This document shows positions 15,501 to 30,309 of a DNA stretch of 64,000 nucleotides, piece by piece. The first letter of the stretch is position 1. Each line of letters opens with the position of its first letter. This DNA comes from Bathymodiolus brooksi (taxonomy: Eukaryota > Mollusca > Bivalvia > Mytilida > Modiolidae). The notes beneath the pieces are model-generated. The model was not told where the DNA came from, searched no databases, and was given only the letters and a program-made list of their open reading frames with translations. The stretch covers positions 59,904,369 to 59,968,368 of the forward strand of contig OY804588.1 of the NCBI GenBank assembly GCA_963680875.1, in the 5' to 3' direction. A program made the translations under genes and the position numbers.

Positions 15501-18500
15501 CAAGTCAGAAGTAAAAAACCATGGTCGGGTAGGTCAAAATTGCCGGCTGTACAACCATTATGGCTCAATTTTCGTCCACTTCCGGTCTCCAGGATAGCTT
15601 GACATACATGTATTATACCTCAAAATGTTTGTACATGTCTCTGCTTTATAAATATATACAGTAAGACTGTCTATACGCCCCTTGATTGGAGTAAATAATG
15701 TAAAACCAAAGTCCGGCGGTAGGTTAAAATAAAACGGTTTACCTATGTTTTCACCCCCTGCCGGTCCCCATGGCGGCCCGAATAACCAAATACCTTAACA
15801 AATATGTGCGCAGGGGTCTCTGCTTAATATATATGTTTAGTTTTTATCTCTGGAGCCCTTCGTTAGCCAGAAAAATGCGAAAAACCAATATGCGTTATTA
15901 CCCGGAATATCCGTCACGGTCCTGGCATCCCATTTTAGCTCCGTAATAGACAACTTCCGGTCCTCAGGGAGGCTTGACCTGCATGTATGATACCTCAAAA
16001 CGTTTGTCAATGTCTCTGCTTGATAACTATTCCCCGTAGATCATTCCATAGGACCTGTGGACCAAGTCAGAAGTAAAAAACCATGGTCGGGTAGGTCAAA
16101 ATTGTCGGCTGTACAACCATTATGGCTCAATTTTCGTCCACTTCCGGTCTCCAGGATAGCTTGACATACATGTATTATACCTCAAAATGTTTGTACATGT
16201 CTCTGCTTTATAAATATATACAGTAAGACTGTCTATACGCCCCTTGATTGGAGTAAATAATGTAAAACCAATGTACGTCGGAAGGTTAAAATAAAACGGT
16301 TTACCTATGTTTTCACCCCCTGCCGGTCCCCATGGCGGCCCGAATAACCAAATACCTTACCAAATATGTGCGCAGGGGTCTCTGCTTAATATATATGTTT
16401 AGTTTTTATTTCTGGAGCCCTTCGTTAGCCAGAAAAATGCGAAAAACCAATATGCGTTATTACCCGGAATATCCGTCACGGTCCTGGCATCCCATTTTAG
16501 CTCCGTAATAGACAACTTCCGGTCCTCAGGGAGGCTTGACCTGCATGTATGATACCTCAAAACGTTTGTCAATGTCTCTGCTTGATAACTATTCCCCGTA
16601 GATCATTCCATAGGACCTGTGGACCAAGTCAGAAGTAAAAAACCATGGTCGGGTAGGTCAAAATTGGCGGCTGTACAACCATTATGGCTCAATTTTCGTC
16701 CACTTCCGGTCTCCAGGATAGCTTGACATACATGTATTATACCTCAAAATGTTTGTACATGTCTCTGCTTTATAAATATATACAGTAAGACTGTCTATAC
16801 GCCCCTTGATTGCAGTAAATAATGTAAAACCAATGTACGTCGGAAGGTTAAAATAAAACGGTTTACCTATGTTTTCACCCCCTGCCGGTCCCCATGGCGG
16901 CCCGAATGACCAAATACCTTAACAAATATGTGCGCAGGGGTCTCTGCTTAATATATATGTTTAGTTTTTATTTCTGGAGCCCTTCGTTAGCCAGAAAAAT
17001 GCGAAAAACCAATATGCGTTATTACCCGGAATATCCGTCACGGTCCTGGCATCCCATTTTAGCTCCGTAATAGACAACTTCCGGTCCTCAGGGAGGCTTG
17101 ACCTGCATGTATGATACCTCAAAACGTTTGTCAATGTCTCTGCTTGATAACTATTCCCCGTAGATCATTCCATAGGACCTGTGGACCAAGTCAGAAGTAA
17201 AAAACCATGGTCGGGTAAGTCAAATTGACTGCTGTACAACCATTATGGCTCAATTTTTGTCCACTTCCGGTCTCCAGGATAGCTTGACATACATGTATTA
17301 TACCTCAAAATGTTTGTACATGTCTCTGCTTTATAAATATATACAGTAAGACTGTCTATACGCCCCTTGATTGGAGTAAATAATGTAAAACCAATGTTCG
17401 GCGGTAGGTTAAAATAAAACGGTTTACCTATGTTTTCACCCCCTGCTGGTCCTCATGGCGGCCCGAATAACCAAATACCTTAACAAATATGTGCGCAGGG
17501 GTCTCTGCTTAATATATATGTTTAGTTTTTATTTCTGGAGCCCTTCGTTAGCCAGAAAAATGCGAAAAACCAATATGCGTTATTACCCGGAATATCCGTC
17601 ACGGTCCTGGCATCCCATTTTAGCTCCGTAATAGACAACTTCCGGTCCTCAGGGAGGCTTGACCTGCATGTATGATACCTCAAAACGTTTGTCAATGTCT
17701 CTGCTTGATAACTATTCCCCGTAGATCATTCCATAGGACCTGTGGACCAAGTCAGAAGTAAAAAACCATGGTCGGGTAGGTCAAAATTGCCGGCTGTACA
17801 ACCATTATGGCTCAATTTTCGTCCACTTCCGGTCTCCAGGATAGCTTGACATACATGTATTATACCTCAAAATGTTTGTACATGTCTCTACTTTATAAAT
17901 ATATACAGTAAGACTGTCTATACGCCCCTTGATTGGAGTAAATAATGTAAAACCAAAGTCCGGCGGTAGGTTAAAATAAAACGGTTTACCTATGTTTTCA
18001 CCCCCTGCCGGTCCCCATGGCGGCCCGAATAACCAAATACCTTAACAAATATGTGCGCAGGGGTCTCTGCTTAATATATATGTTTAGTTTTTATCTCTGG
18101 AGCCCTTCGTTAGCCAGAAAAATGCGAAAAACCAATATGCGTTATTACCCGGAATATCCGTCACGGTCCTGGCATCCCATTTTAGCTCCGTAATAGACAA
18201 CTTCCGGTCCTCAGGGAGGCTTGACCTGCATGTATGATACCTCAAAACGTTTGTCAATGTCTCTGCTTGATAACTATTCCCCGTAGATCATTCCATAGGA
18301 CCTGTGGACCAAGTCAGAAGTAAAAAACCATGGTCGGGTAGGTCAAAATTGTCGGCTGTACAACCATTATGGCTCAATTTTCGTCCACTTCCGGTCTCCA
18401 GGATAGCTTGACATACATGTATTATACCTCAAAATGTTTGTACATGTCTCTGCTTTATAAATATATACAGTAAGACTGTCTATACGCCCCTTGATTGCAG

Positions 18501-21341
18501 TAAATAATGTAAAACCAATGTACGTCGGAAGGTTAAAATAAAACGGTTTACCTATGTTTTCACCCCCTGCCGGTCCCCATGGCGGCCCGAATAACCAAAT
18601 ACCTTACCAAATATGTGCGCAGGGGTCTCTGCTTAATATATATGTTTAGTTTTTATTTCTGGAGCCCTTCGTTAGCCAGAAAAATGCGAAAAACCAATAT
18701 GCGTTATTACCCGGAATATCCGTCACGGTCCTGGCATCCCATTTTAGCTCCGTAATAGACAACTTCCGGTCCTCAGGGAGGCTTGACCTGCATGTATGAT
18801 ACCTCAAAACGTTTGTCAATGTCTCTGCTTGATAACTATTCCCCGTAGATCATTCCATAGGACCTGTGGACCAAGTCAGAAGTAAAAAACCATGGTCGGG
18901 TAGGTCAAAATTGTCGGCTGTACAACCATTATGGCTCAATTTTCGTCCACTTCCGGTCTCCAGGATAGCTTGACATACATGTATTATACCTCAAAATGTT
19001 TGTACATGTCTCTGCTTTATAAATATATACAGTAAGACTGTCTATACGCCCCTTGATTGGAGTAAATAATGTAAAACCAATGTACGTCGGAAGGTTAAAA
19101 TAAAACGGTTTACCTATGTTTTCACCCCCTGCCGGTCCCCATGGCGGCCCGAATGACCAAATACCTTAACAAATATGTGCGCAGGGGTCTCTGCTTAATA
19201 TATATGTTTAGTTTTTATTTCTGGAGCCCTTCGTTAGCCAGAAAAATGCGAAAAACCAATATGCGTTATTACCCGGAATATCCGTCACGGTCCTGGCATC
19301 CCATTTTAGCTCCGTAATAGACAACTTCCGGTCCTCAGGGAGGCTTGACCTGCATGTATGATACCTCAAAACGTTTGTCAATGTCTCTGCTTGATAACTA
19401 TTCCCCGTAGATCATTCCATAGGACCTGTGGACCAAGTCAGAAGTAAAAAACCATGGTCGGGTAAGTCAAATTGACTGCTGTACAACCATTATGGCTCAA
19501 TTTTTGTCCACTTCCGGTCTCCAGGATAGCTTGACATACATGTATTATACCTCAAAATGTTTGTACATGTCTCTGCTTTATAAATATATACAGTAAGACT
19601 GTCTATACGCCCCTTGATTGGAGTAAATAATGTAAAACCAATGTTCGGCGGTAGGTTAAAATAAAACGGTTTACCTATGTTTTCACCCCCTGCTGGTCCT
19701 CATGGCGGCCCGAATAACCAAATACCTTAACAAATATGTGCGCAGGGGTCTCTGCTTAATATATATGTTTAGTTTTTATTTCTGGAGCCCTTCGTTAGCC
19801 AGAAAAATGCGAAAAACCAATATGCGTTATTACCCGGAATATCCGTCACGGTCCTGGCATCCCATTTTAGCTCCGTAATAGACAACTTCCGGTCCTCAGG
19901 GAGGCTTGACCTGCATGTATGATACCTCAAAACGTTTGTCAATGTCTCTGCTTGATAACTATTCCCCGTAGATCATTCCATAGGACCTGTGGACCAAGTC
20001 AGAAGTAAAAAACCATGGTCGGGTAGGTCAAAATTGGCGGCTGTACAACCATTATGGCTCAATTTTCGTCCACTTCCGGTCTCCAGGATAGCTTGACATA
20101 CATGTATTATACCTCAAAATGTTTGTACATGTCTCTGCTTTATAAATATATACAGTAAGACTGTCTATACGCCCCTTGATTGGAGTAAATAATGTAAAAC
20201 CAAAGTCCGGCGGTAGGTTAAAATAAAACGGTTTACCTATGTTTTCACCCCCTGCCGGTCCCCATGGCGGCCCGAATAACCAAATACCTTAACAAATATG
20301 TGCGCAGGGGTCTCTGCTTAATATATATGTTTAGTTTTTATCTCTGGAGCCCTTCGTTAGCCAGAAAAATGCGAAAAACCAATATGCGTTATTACCCGGA
20401 ATATCCGTCACGGTCCTGGCATCCCATTTTAGCTCCGTAATAGACAACTTCCGGTCCTCAGGGAGGCTTGACCTGCATGTATGATACCTCAAAACGTTTG
20501 TCAATGTCTCTGCTTGATAACTATTCCCCGTAGATCATTCCATAGGACCTGTGGACCAAGTCAGAAGTAAAAAACCATGGTCGGGTAGGTCAAAATTGTC
20601 GGCTGTACAACCATTATGGCTCAATTTTCGTCCACTTCCGGTCTCCAGGATAGCTTGACATACATGTATTATACCTCAAAATGTTTGTACATGTCTCTGC
20701 TTTATAAATATATACAGTAAGACTGTCTATACGCCCCTTGATTGCAGTAAATAATGTAAAACCAATGTACGTCGGAAGGTTAAAATAAAACGGTTTACCT
20801 ATGTTTTCACCCCCTGCCGGTCCCCATGGCGGCCCGAATAACCAAATACCTTACCAAATATGTGCGCAGGGGTCTCTGCTTAATATATATGTTTAGTTTT
20901 TATTTCTGGAGCCCTTCGTTAGCCAGAAAAATGCGAAAAACCAATATGCGTTATTACCCGGAATATCCGTCACGGTCCTGGCATCCCATTTTAGCTCCGT
21001 AATAGACAACTTCCGGTCCTCAGGGAGGCTTGACCTGCATGTATGATACCTCAAAACGTTTGTCAATGTCTCTACTTGATAACTATTCCCCGTAGATCAT
21101 TCCATAGGACCTGTGGACCAAGTCAGAAGTAAAAAACCATGGTCGGGTAGGTCAAATTGCCGGCTGTACAACCATTATGGCTCAATTTTTGTCCACTTCC
21201 GGTCTCCAGGATAGCTTGACATACATGTATTATACCTCAAAATGTTTGTACATGACTCTGCTTTATAAATATATACAGTAAGACTGTCTATACGCCCCTT
21301 GATTGCAGTAAATAATGTAAAACCAATGTCCGGCGGAAGGT
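1..21341 (+). repeat. Sub-array with 4-monomer higher-order repeat of 2247 bp
   Basis: A private variant, cttaccaaat in place of cttaacaaat, marks one monomer in four. It starts (at ttaccaaata) at 6247, 8494, 10741, 16357, 18604 and 20851. The spacings are 2247, 2247, 5616, 2247 and 2247 bp, that is 4, 4, 10, 4 and 4 monomers. The order of the other variants inside each block is largely the same: a gaatgacc monomer with attgactgct, then a ctgctggtcctc monomer, then a ttatctctgg monomer, then the cttaccaaat monomer. The 10-monomer gap shows local gain of single monomers within an otherwise regular 4-mer. The first 6 kb has a less regular mixture, including a 2246-bp repeat of the ccagataaatg variant (monomers at 2246 and about 4492). 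Confidence 0.85.
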
Positions 21342-24300
21342 TAAAATAAAACGGTTTACCTATGTTTTCACCCCCTGCCGGTCCCCATGGCGGCCCGAAT
21401 AACCAAATACCTTAACAAATATGTGCGCAGGGGTCTCTGCCTAATATATATGTTTAGTTTTTATTTCTGGATCCCTTCGTTAGCCAGAAAAATGCGAAAA
21501 ACCAATATGCGTTATTACCCGGAATATCCGTCACGGTCCTGACATCCCATTTTAGCTCCGTAATAGACAACTTTCGGTCCTCAGGGAGGCTTGACCTGCA
21601 TGTATGATACCTCAAAACGTTTGTCAATGTCTCTGCTTGATAGCTATTCCCCGTAGATCATTCCATAGGACCTGTGGACCAAGTCAGAAGTAAAAAACCA
21701 TGGTCGGGTATGTCAAAATTGCCGGCTGTACAACCATTATGGCTCAATTTTGGTCCACTTCCGGTCTCCAGGATAGCTTGACATACATGTATTATACCTC
21801 AAAATGTTTGTACATGACTCTGCTTTATAAATATATACAGTAAGACTGTCTATACGCCCCTTGATTGCAGTAAATAATGTAAAACCAATGTCCGGCGGAA
21901 GGTTAAAATAAAACGGTTTACCTATGTTTTCACCCCCTGCCGGTCCCCATGGCGGCCCGAATAACCAAATACCTTAACAAATATGTGCGCAGGGGTCTCT
22001 GCTTAATATATATGTTTAGTTTTTATTTCTGGAGCCCTTCGTTAGCCAGAAAAATGCGAAAAACCAATATGCGTTATTACCCGGAATATCCGTCACGGTC
22101 CTGGCATCCCATTTTAGCTCCGTAATAGACAACTTCCGGTCCTCAGGGAGGCTTGACCTGCATGTATGATACCTCAAAACGTTTGTCAATGTCTCTGCTT
22201 GATAACTATTCCCCGTAGATCATTCCATAGGACCTGTGGACCAAGTCAGAAGTAAAAAACCATGGTCGGGTAGGTCAAAATTGGCGGCTGTACAACCATT
22301 ATGGCTCAATTTTCGTCCACTTCCGGTCTCCAGGATAGCTTGACATACATGTATTATACCTCAAAATGTTTGTACATGTCTCTGCTTTATAAATATATAC
22401 AGTAAGACTGTCTATACGCCCCTTGATTGCAGTAAATAATGTAAAACCAATGTACGTCGGAGGGTTAAAATAAAACGGTTTACCTATGTTTTCACCCCCT
22501 GCCGGTCCCCATGGCGGCCCGAATGACCAAATACCTTAACAAATATGTGCGCAGGGGTCTCTGCTTAATATATATGTTTAGTTTTTATTTCTGGAGCCCT
22601 TCGTTAGCCAGAAAAATGCGAAAAACCAATATGCGTTATTACCCGGAATATCCGTCACGGTCCTGGCATCCCATTTTAGCTCCGTAATAGACAACTTCCG
22701 GTCCTCAGGGGGGCTTGACCTGCATGTATGATACCTCAAAACGTTTGTCAACGTCTCTGCTTGATAACTATTCCCGTAGATCATTCCATAGGACCTGTGG
22801 ACCAAGTCAGAAGTAAAAAACCATGGTCGGGTAGGTCAAAATTGGCGCTGTACAACCATTATGGCTCAATTTTCGTCCACTTCCGGTCTCCAGGATAGCT
22901 TGACATACATGTATTATATCTCAAAATGTTTGTACATGTCTCTGCTTTATAAATATATACAGTAAGACTGTCTATACGCCCCTTGATTGGAGTAAATAAT
23001 GTAAAACCAAAGTCCGGCGGTAGGTTAAAATAAAACGGTTTACCTATGTTTTCACCCCTTCCCGGTCCCCATGGCGGCCCGAATAACCAAATACCTTAAC
23101 AAATATGTGCGCAGGGGTCTCTGCTTAATATATATGTTTAGTTTTTATCTCTGGAGCCCTTCGTTAGCCAGATAAATGCGAAAAACCAATATGCGTTATT
23201 ACCCGGAATATCCGTCACGGTCCTGGCATCCCATTTTAGCTCCGTAATAGACAACTTCCGGTCCTCAGGGGGGCTTGACCTGCATGTATGATACCTCAAA
23301 ACGTTTGTCAACGTCTCTGCTTGATAACTATTCCCCGTAGATCATTCCATAGGACCTGTGGACCAAGTCAGAAGTAAAAAACCATGGTCGGGTAGGTCAA
23401 AATTGGCGCTGTACAACCATTATGGCTCAATTTTCGTCCACTTCCGGTCTCCAGGATAGCTTGACATACATGTATTATATCTCAAAATGTTTGTACATGT
23501 CTCTGCTTTATAAATATATACAGTAAGACTGTCTATACGCCCCTTGATTGGAGTAAATAATGTAAAACCAAAGTCCGGCGGTAGGTTAAAATAAAACGGT
23601 TTACCTATGTTTTCACCCCTTCCCGGTCCCCATGGCGGCCCGAATAACCAAATACCTTAACAAATATGTGCGCAGGGGTCTCTGCTTAATATATATGTTT
23701 AGTTTTTATCTCTGGAGCCCTTCGTTAGCCAGATAAATGCGAAAAACCAATATGCGTTATTACCCGGAATATCCGTCACGGTCCTGGCATCCCATTTTAG
23801 CTCCGTAATAGACAACTTCCGGTCCTCAGGGAGGCTTGACCTGCATGTATGATACCTCAAAACGTTTGTCAATGCCTCTGCTTGATAACTATTCCCCGTA
23901 GATCATTCCATAGGACCTGTGGACCAAGTCAGAAGTAAAAAACCATGGTCGGGTAGGTCAAATTGCCGGCTGTACAACCATTATGGCTCAATTTTTGTCC
24001 ACTTCCGGTCTCCAGGATAGCTTGACATACATGTATTATACCTCAAAATGTTTGTACATGACTCTGCTTTATAAATATATACAGTAAGACTGTCTATACG
24101 CCCCTTGATTGCAGTAAATAATGTAAAACCAATGTCCGGCGGTAGGTTAAAATAAAACGGTTTACCTATGTTTTCACCCCCTGCCGGTCCCCATGGCGGC
24201 CCGAATAACCAAATACCTTAACAAATATGTGCGCAGGGGTCTCTGCTTAATATATATGTTTAGTTTTTATTTCTGGAGCCCTTCGTTAGCCAGAAAAATG

Positions 24301-27300
24301 CGAAAAACCAATATGCGTTATTACCCGGAATATCCGTCACGGTCCTGGCATCCCATTTTAGCTCCGTAATAGACAACTTCCGGTCCTCAGGGAGGCTTGA
24401 CCTGCATGTATGATACCTCAAAACGGTTGTCAATGTCTCTGCCTGATAACTATTCCCCGTAGATCATTCCATAGGACCTGTGGACCAAGTCAGAAGTAAA
24501 AAACCATGGTCGGGTAGGTCAAATTGGCGGCTGTACAACCATTATGGCTCAATTTTTGTCCACTTCCGGTCTCCAGGATAGCTTGACATACATGTATTAT
24601 ACCTCAAAATGTTTGTACATGACTCTGCTTTATAAATATATACAGTAAGACTGTCTATACGCCCCTTGATTGCAGTAAATAATGTAAAACCAATGTCCGG
24701 CGGAAGGTTAAAATAAAACGGTTTACCTATGTTTTCACCCCCTGCCGGTCCCCATGGCGGCCCGAATAACCAAATACCTTAACAAATATGTGCGCAGGGG
24801 TCTCTGCTTAATATATATGTTTAGTTTTTATTTCTGGAGCCCTTCGTTAGCCAGAAAAATGCGAAAAACCAATATGCGTTATTACCCGGAATATCCGTCA
24901 CGGTCCTGGCATCCCATTTTAGCTCCGTAATAGACAACTTCCGGTCCTCAGGGAGGCTTGACCTGCATGTATGATACCTCAAAACGTTTGTCAATGTCTC
25001 TGCTTGATAACTATTCCCCGTAGATCATTCCATAGGACCTGTGGACCAAGTCAGAAGTAAAAAACCATGGTCGGGTAGGTCAAATTGCCGGCTGTACAAC
25101 CATTATGGCTCAATTTTTGTCCACTTCCGGTCTCCAGGATAGCTTGACATACATGTATTATACCTCAAAATGTTTGTACATGACTCTGCTTTATAAATAT
25201 ATACAGTAAGACTGTCTATACGCCCCTTGATTGCAGTAAATAATGTAAAACCAATGTCCGGCGGAAAGTTAAAATAAAACGGTTTACCTATGTTTTCACC
25301 CCCTGCCGGTCCCCATGGCGGCCCGAATAACCAAATACCTTAACAAATATGTGCGCAGGGGTCTCTGCCTAATATATATGTTTAGTTTTTATTTCTGGAT
25401 CCCTTCGTTAGCCAGAAAAATGCGAAAAACCAATATGCGTTATTACCCGGAATATCCGTCACGGTCCTGACATCCCATTTTAGCTCCGTAATAGACAACT
25501 TTCGGTCCTCAGGGAGGCTTGACCTGCATGTATGATACCTCAAAACGTTTGTCAATGTCTCTGCTTGATAGCTATTCCCCGTAGATCATTCCATAGGACC
25601 TGTGGACCAAGTCAGAAGTAAAAAACCATGGTCGGGTATGTCAAAATTGCCGGCTGTACAACCATTATGGCTCAATTTTGGTCCACTTCCGGTCTCCAGG
25701 ATAGCTTGACATACATGTATTATACCTCAAAATGTTTGTACATGACTCTGCTTTATAAATATATACAGTAAGACTGTCTATACGCCCCTTGATTGCAGTA
25801 AATAATGTAAAACCAATGTCCGGCGGAAGGTTAAAATAAAACGGTTTACCTATGTTTTCACCCCCTGCCGGTCCCCATGGCGGCCCGAATAACCAAATAC
25901 CTTAACAAATATGTGCGCAGGGGTCTCTGCTTAATATATATGTTTAGTTTTTATTTCTGGAGCCCTTCGTTAGCCAGAAAAATGCGAAAAACCAATATGC
26001 GTTATTACCCGGAATATCCGTCACGGTCCTGGCATCCCATTTTAGCTCCGTAATAGACAACTTCCGGTCCTCAGGGAGGATTGACCTGCATGTATGATAC
26101 CTCAAAACGTTTGTCAATGTCTCTGCTTGATAACTATTCCCCGTAGATCATTCCATAGGACCTGTGGACCAAGTCAGAAGTAAAAAACCATGGTCGGGTA
26201 GGTCAAAATTGGCGGCTGTACAACCATTATGGCTCAATTTTCGTCCACTTCCGGTCTCCAGGATAGCTTGACATACATGTATTATACCTCAAAATGTTTG
26301 TACATGTCTCTGCTTTATAAATATATACAGTAAGACTGTCTATACGCCCCTTGATTGCAGTAAATAATGTAAAACCAATGTACGTCGGAGGGTTAAAATA
26401 AAACGGTTTACCTATGTTTTCACCCCCTGCCGGTCCCCATGGCGGCCCGAATGACCAAATACCTTAACAAATATGTGCGCAGGGGTCTCTGCTTAATATA
26501 TATGTTTAGTTTTTATTTCTGGAGCCCTTCGTTAGCCAGAAAAATGCGAAAAACCAATATGCGTTATTACCCGGAATATCCGTCACGGTCCTGGCATCCC
26601 ATTTTAGCTCCGTAATAGACAACTTCCGGTCCTCAGGGGGGCTTGACCTGCATGTATGATACCTCAAAACGTTTGTCAACGTCTCTGCTTGATAACTATT
26701 CCCCGTAGATCATTCCATAGGACCTGTGGACCAAGTCAGAAGTAAAAAACCATGGTCGGGTAGGTCAAAATTGGCGGCTGTACAACCATTATGGCTCAAT
26801 TTTCGTCCACTTCCGGTCTCCAGGATAGCTTGACATACATGTATTATATCTCAAAATGTTTGTACATGTCTCTGCTTTATAAATATATACAGTAAGACTG
26901 TCTATACGCCCCTTGATTGGAGTAAATAATGTAAAACCAAAGTCCGGCGGTAGGTTAAAATAAAACGGTTTACCTATGTTTTCACCCCTTCCCGGTCCCC
27001 ATGGCGGCCCGAATAACCAAATACCTTAACAAATATGTGCGCAGGGGTCTCTGCTTAATATATATGTTTAGTTTTTATCTCTGGAGCCCTTCGTTAGCCA
27101 GATAAATGCGAAAAACCAATATGCGTTATTACCCGGAATATCCGTCACGGTCCTGGCATCCCATTTTAGCTCCGTAATAGACAACTTCCGGTCCTCAGGG
27201 GGGCTTGACCTGCATGTATGATACCTCAAAACGTTTGTCAACGTCTCTGCTTGATAACTATTCCCCGTAGATCATTCCATAGGACCTGTGGACCAAGTCA

Positions 27301-29200
27301 GAAGTAAAAAACCATGGTCGGGTAGGTCAAAATTGGCGCTGTACAACCATTATGGCTCAATTTTCGTCCACTTCCGGTCTCCAGGATAGCTTGACATACA
27401 TGTATTATATCTCAAAATGTTTGTACATGTCTCTGCTTTATAAATATATACAGTAAGACTGTCTATACGCCCCTTGATTGGAGTAAATAATGTAAAACCA
27501 AAGTCCGGCGGTAGGTTAAAATAAAACGGTTTACCTATGTTTTCACCCCTTCCCGGTCCCCATGGCGGCCCGAATAACCAAATACCTTAACAAATATGTG
27601 CGCAGGGGTCTCTGCTTAATATATATGTTTAGTTTTTATCTCTGGAGCCCTTCGTTAGCCAGATAAATGCGAAAAACCAATATGCGTTATTACCCGGAAT
27701 ATCCGTCACGGTCCTGGCATCCCATTTTAGCTCCGTAATAGACAACTTCCGGTCCTCAGGGAGGCTTGACCTGCATGTATGATACCTCAAAACGTTTGTC
27801 AATGCCTCTGCTTGATAACTATTCCCCGTAGATCATTCCATAGGACCTGTGGACCAAGTCAGAAGTAAAAAACCATGGTCGGGTAGGTCAAATTGCCGGC
27901 TGTACAACCATTATGGCTCAATTTTTGTCCACTTCCGGTCTCCATGATAGCTTGACATACATGTATTATACCTCAAAATGTTTGTACATGACTCTGCTTT
28001 ATAAATATATACAGTAAGACTGTCTATACGCCCCTTGATTGCAGTAAATAATGTAAAACCAATGTCCGGCGGAAGGTTAAAATAAAACGGTTTACCTATG
28101 TTTTCACCCCCTGCCGGTCCCCATGGCGGCCCGAATAACCAAATACCTTAACAAATATGTGCGCAGGGGTCTCTGCTTAATATATATGTTTAGTTTTTAT
28201 TTCTGGAGCCCTTCGTTAGCCAGATAAATGCGAAAAACCAATATGCGTTATTACCCGGAATATCCGTCACGGTCCTGGCATCCCATTTTAGCTCCGTAAT
28301 AGACAACTTCCGGTCCTCAGGGGGGCTTGACCTGCATGTATGATACCTCAAAACGTTTGTCAACGTCTCTGCTTGATAACTATTCCCCGTAGATCATTCC
28401 ATAGGACCTGTGGACCAAGTCAGAAGTAAAAAACCATGGTCGGGTAGGTCAAAATTGGCGGCTGTACAACCATTATGGCTCAATTTTCGTCCACTTCCGG
28501 TCTCCAGGATAGCTTGACATACATGTATTATATCTCAAAATGTTTGTACATGTCTCTGCTTTATAAATATATACAGTAAGACTGTCTATACGCCCCTTGA
28601 TTGGAGTAAATAATGTAAAACCAAAGTCCGGCGGTAGGTTAAAATAAAACGGTTTACCTATGTTTTCACCCCTTCCCGGTCCCCATGGCGGCCCGAATAA
28701 CCAAATACCTTAACAAATATGTGCGCAGGGGTCTCTGCTTAATATATATGTTTAGTTTTTATCTCTGGAGCCCTTCGTTAGCCAGATAAATGCGAAAAAC
28801 CAATATGCGTTATTACCCGGAATATCCGTCACGGTCCTGGCATCCCATTTTAGCTCCGTAATAGACAACTTCCGGTCCTCAGGGGGGCTTGACCTGCATG
28901 TATGATACCTCAAAACGTTTGTCAACGTCTCTGCTTGATAACTATTCCCCGTAGATCATTCCATAGGACCTGTGGACCAAGTCAGAAGTAAAAAACCATG
29001 GTCGGGTAGGTCAAAATTGGCGCTGTACAACCATTATGGCTCAATTTTCGTCCACTTCCGGTCTCCAGGATAGCTTGACATACATGTATTATATCTCAAA
29101 ATGTTTGTACATGTCTCTGCTTTATAAATATATACAGTAAGACTGTCTATACGCCCCTTGATTGGAGTAAATAATGTAAAACCAAAGTCCGGCGGTAGGT
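21342..29200 (+). repeat. Sub-array with 3928-bp (7-monomer) repeat and a 3-monomer internal duplication
   Basis: The rare variants ctgcctaatatat and ctggatccc occur together in the monomers starting at 21342 and 25270, exactly 3928 bp apart. The following four monomers carry the same ordered variants in both copies (cggaggg end, gaatgacc with caacgtctct, then two monomers with cacccttcccgg and ccagataaatg). After the fifth monomer the second copy differs: its caacgtctct pair is repeated about 1684 bp further on (near 26679/27241 and 28363/28925), a 3-monomer duplication. This records at least two rounds of unequal exchange. Confidence 0.8.
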
Positions 29201-30309
29201 TAAAATAAAACGGTTTACCTATGTTTTCACCCCTTCCCGGTCCCCATGGCGGCCCGAATAACCAAATACCTTAACAAATATGTGCGCAGGGGTCTCTGCT
29301 TAATATATATGTTTAGTTTTTATCTCTGGAGCCCTTCGTTAGCCAGATAAATGCGAAAAACCAATATGCGTTATTACCCGGAATATCCGTCACGGTCCTG
29401 GCATCCCATTTTAGCTCCGTAATAGACAACTTCCGGTCCTCAGGGAGGCTTGACCTGCATGTATGATACCTCAAAACGTTTGTCAATGCCTCTGCTTGAT
29501 AACTATTCCCCGTAGATCATTCCATAGGACCTGTGGACCAAGTCAGAAGTAATAAACCATGGTCGGGTAGGTCAAATTGCCGGCTGTACAACCATTATGG
29601 CTCAATTTTTGTCCACTTCCGGTCTCCAGGATAGCTTGACATACATGTATTATACCTCAAAATGTTTGTACATGACTCTGCTTTATAAATATATACAGTA
29701 AGACTGTCTATACGCCCCTTGATTGCAGTAAATAATGTAAAACCAATGTCCGGCGGAAGGTTAAAATAAAACGGTTTACCTATGTTTTCACCCCCTGCCG
29801 GTCCCCATGGCGGCCCGAATAACCAAATACCTTAACAAATATGTGCGCAGGGGTCTCTGCTTAATATATATGTTTAGTTTTTATTTCTGGAGCCCTTCGT
29901 TAGCCAGAAAAATGCGAAAAACCAATATGCGTTATTACCCGGAATATCCGTCACGGTCCTGGCATCCCATTTTAGCTCCGTAATAGACAACTTCCGGTCC
30001 TCAGGGAGGCTTGACCTGCATGTATGATACCTCAAAACGTTTGTCAATGTCTCTGCCTGATAACTATTCCCCGTAGATCATTCCATAGGACCTGTGGACC
30101 AAGTCAGAAGTAAAAAACCATGGTCGGGTAGGTCAAAATTGCCGGCTGTACAACCATTATGGCTCAATTTTTGTCCACTTCCGGTCTCCAGGAGAGCTTG
30201 ACATACATGTATTATATCTCAAAATGTTTGTACATGTCTCTGCTTTATAAATATATACAGTAAGACTGTCTATACGCCCCTTGATTGGAGTAAATAATGT
30301 AAAACCAAA

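Noticed and set aside
22578..22805. 75-codon minus-strand reading frame within the satellite
   Set aside because: It exists in one monomer only because that copy lacks one C (ttcccgtag in place of ttccccgtag near 22772), which shifts the frame past a stop. The other monomers are closed here.
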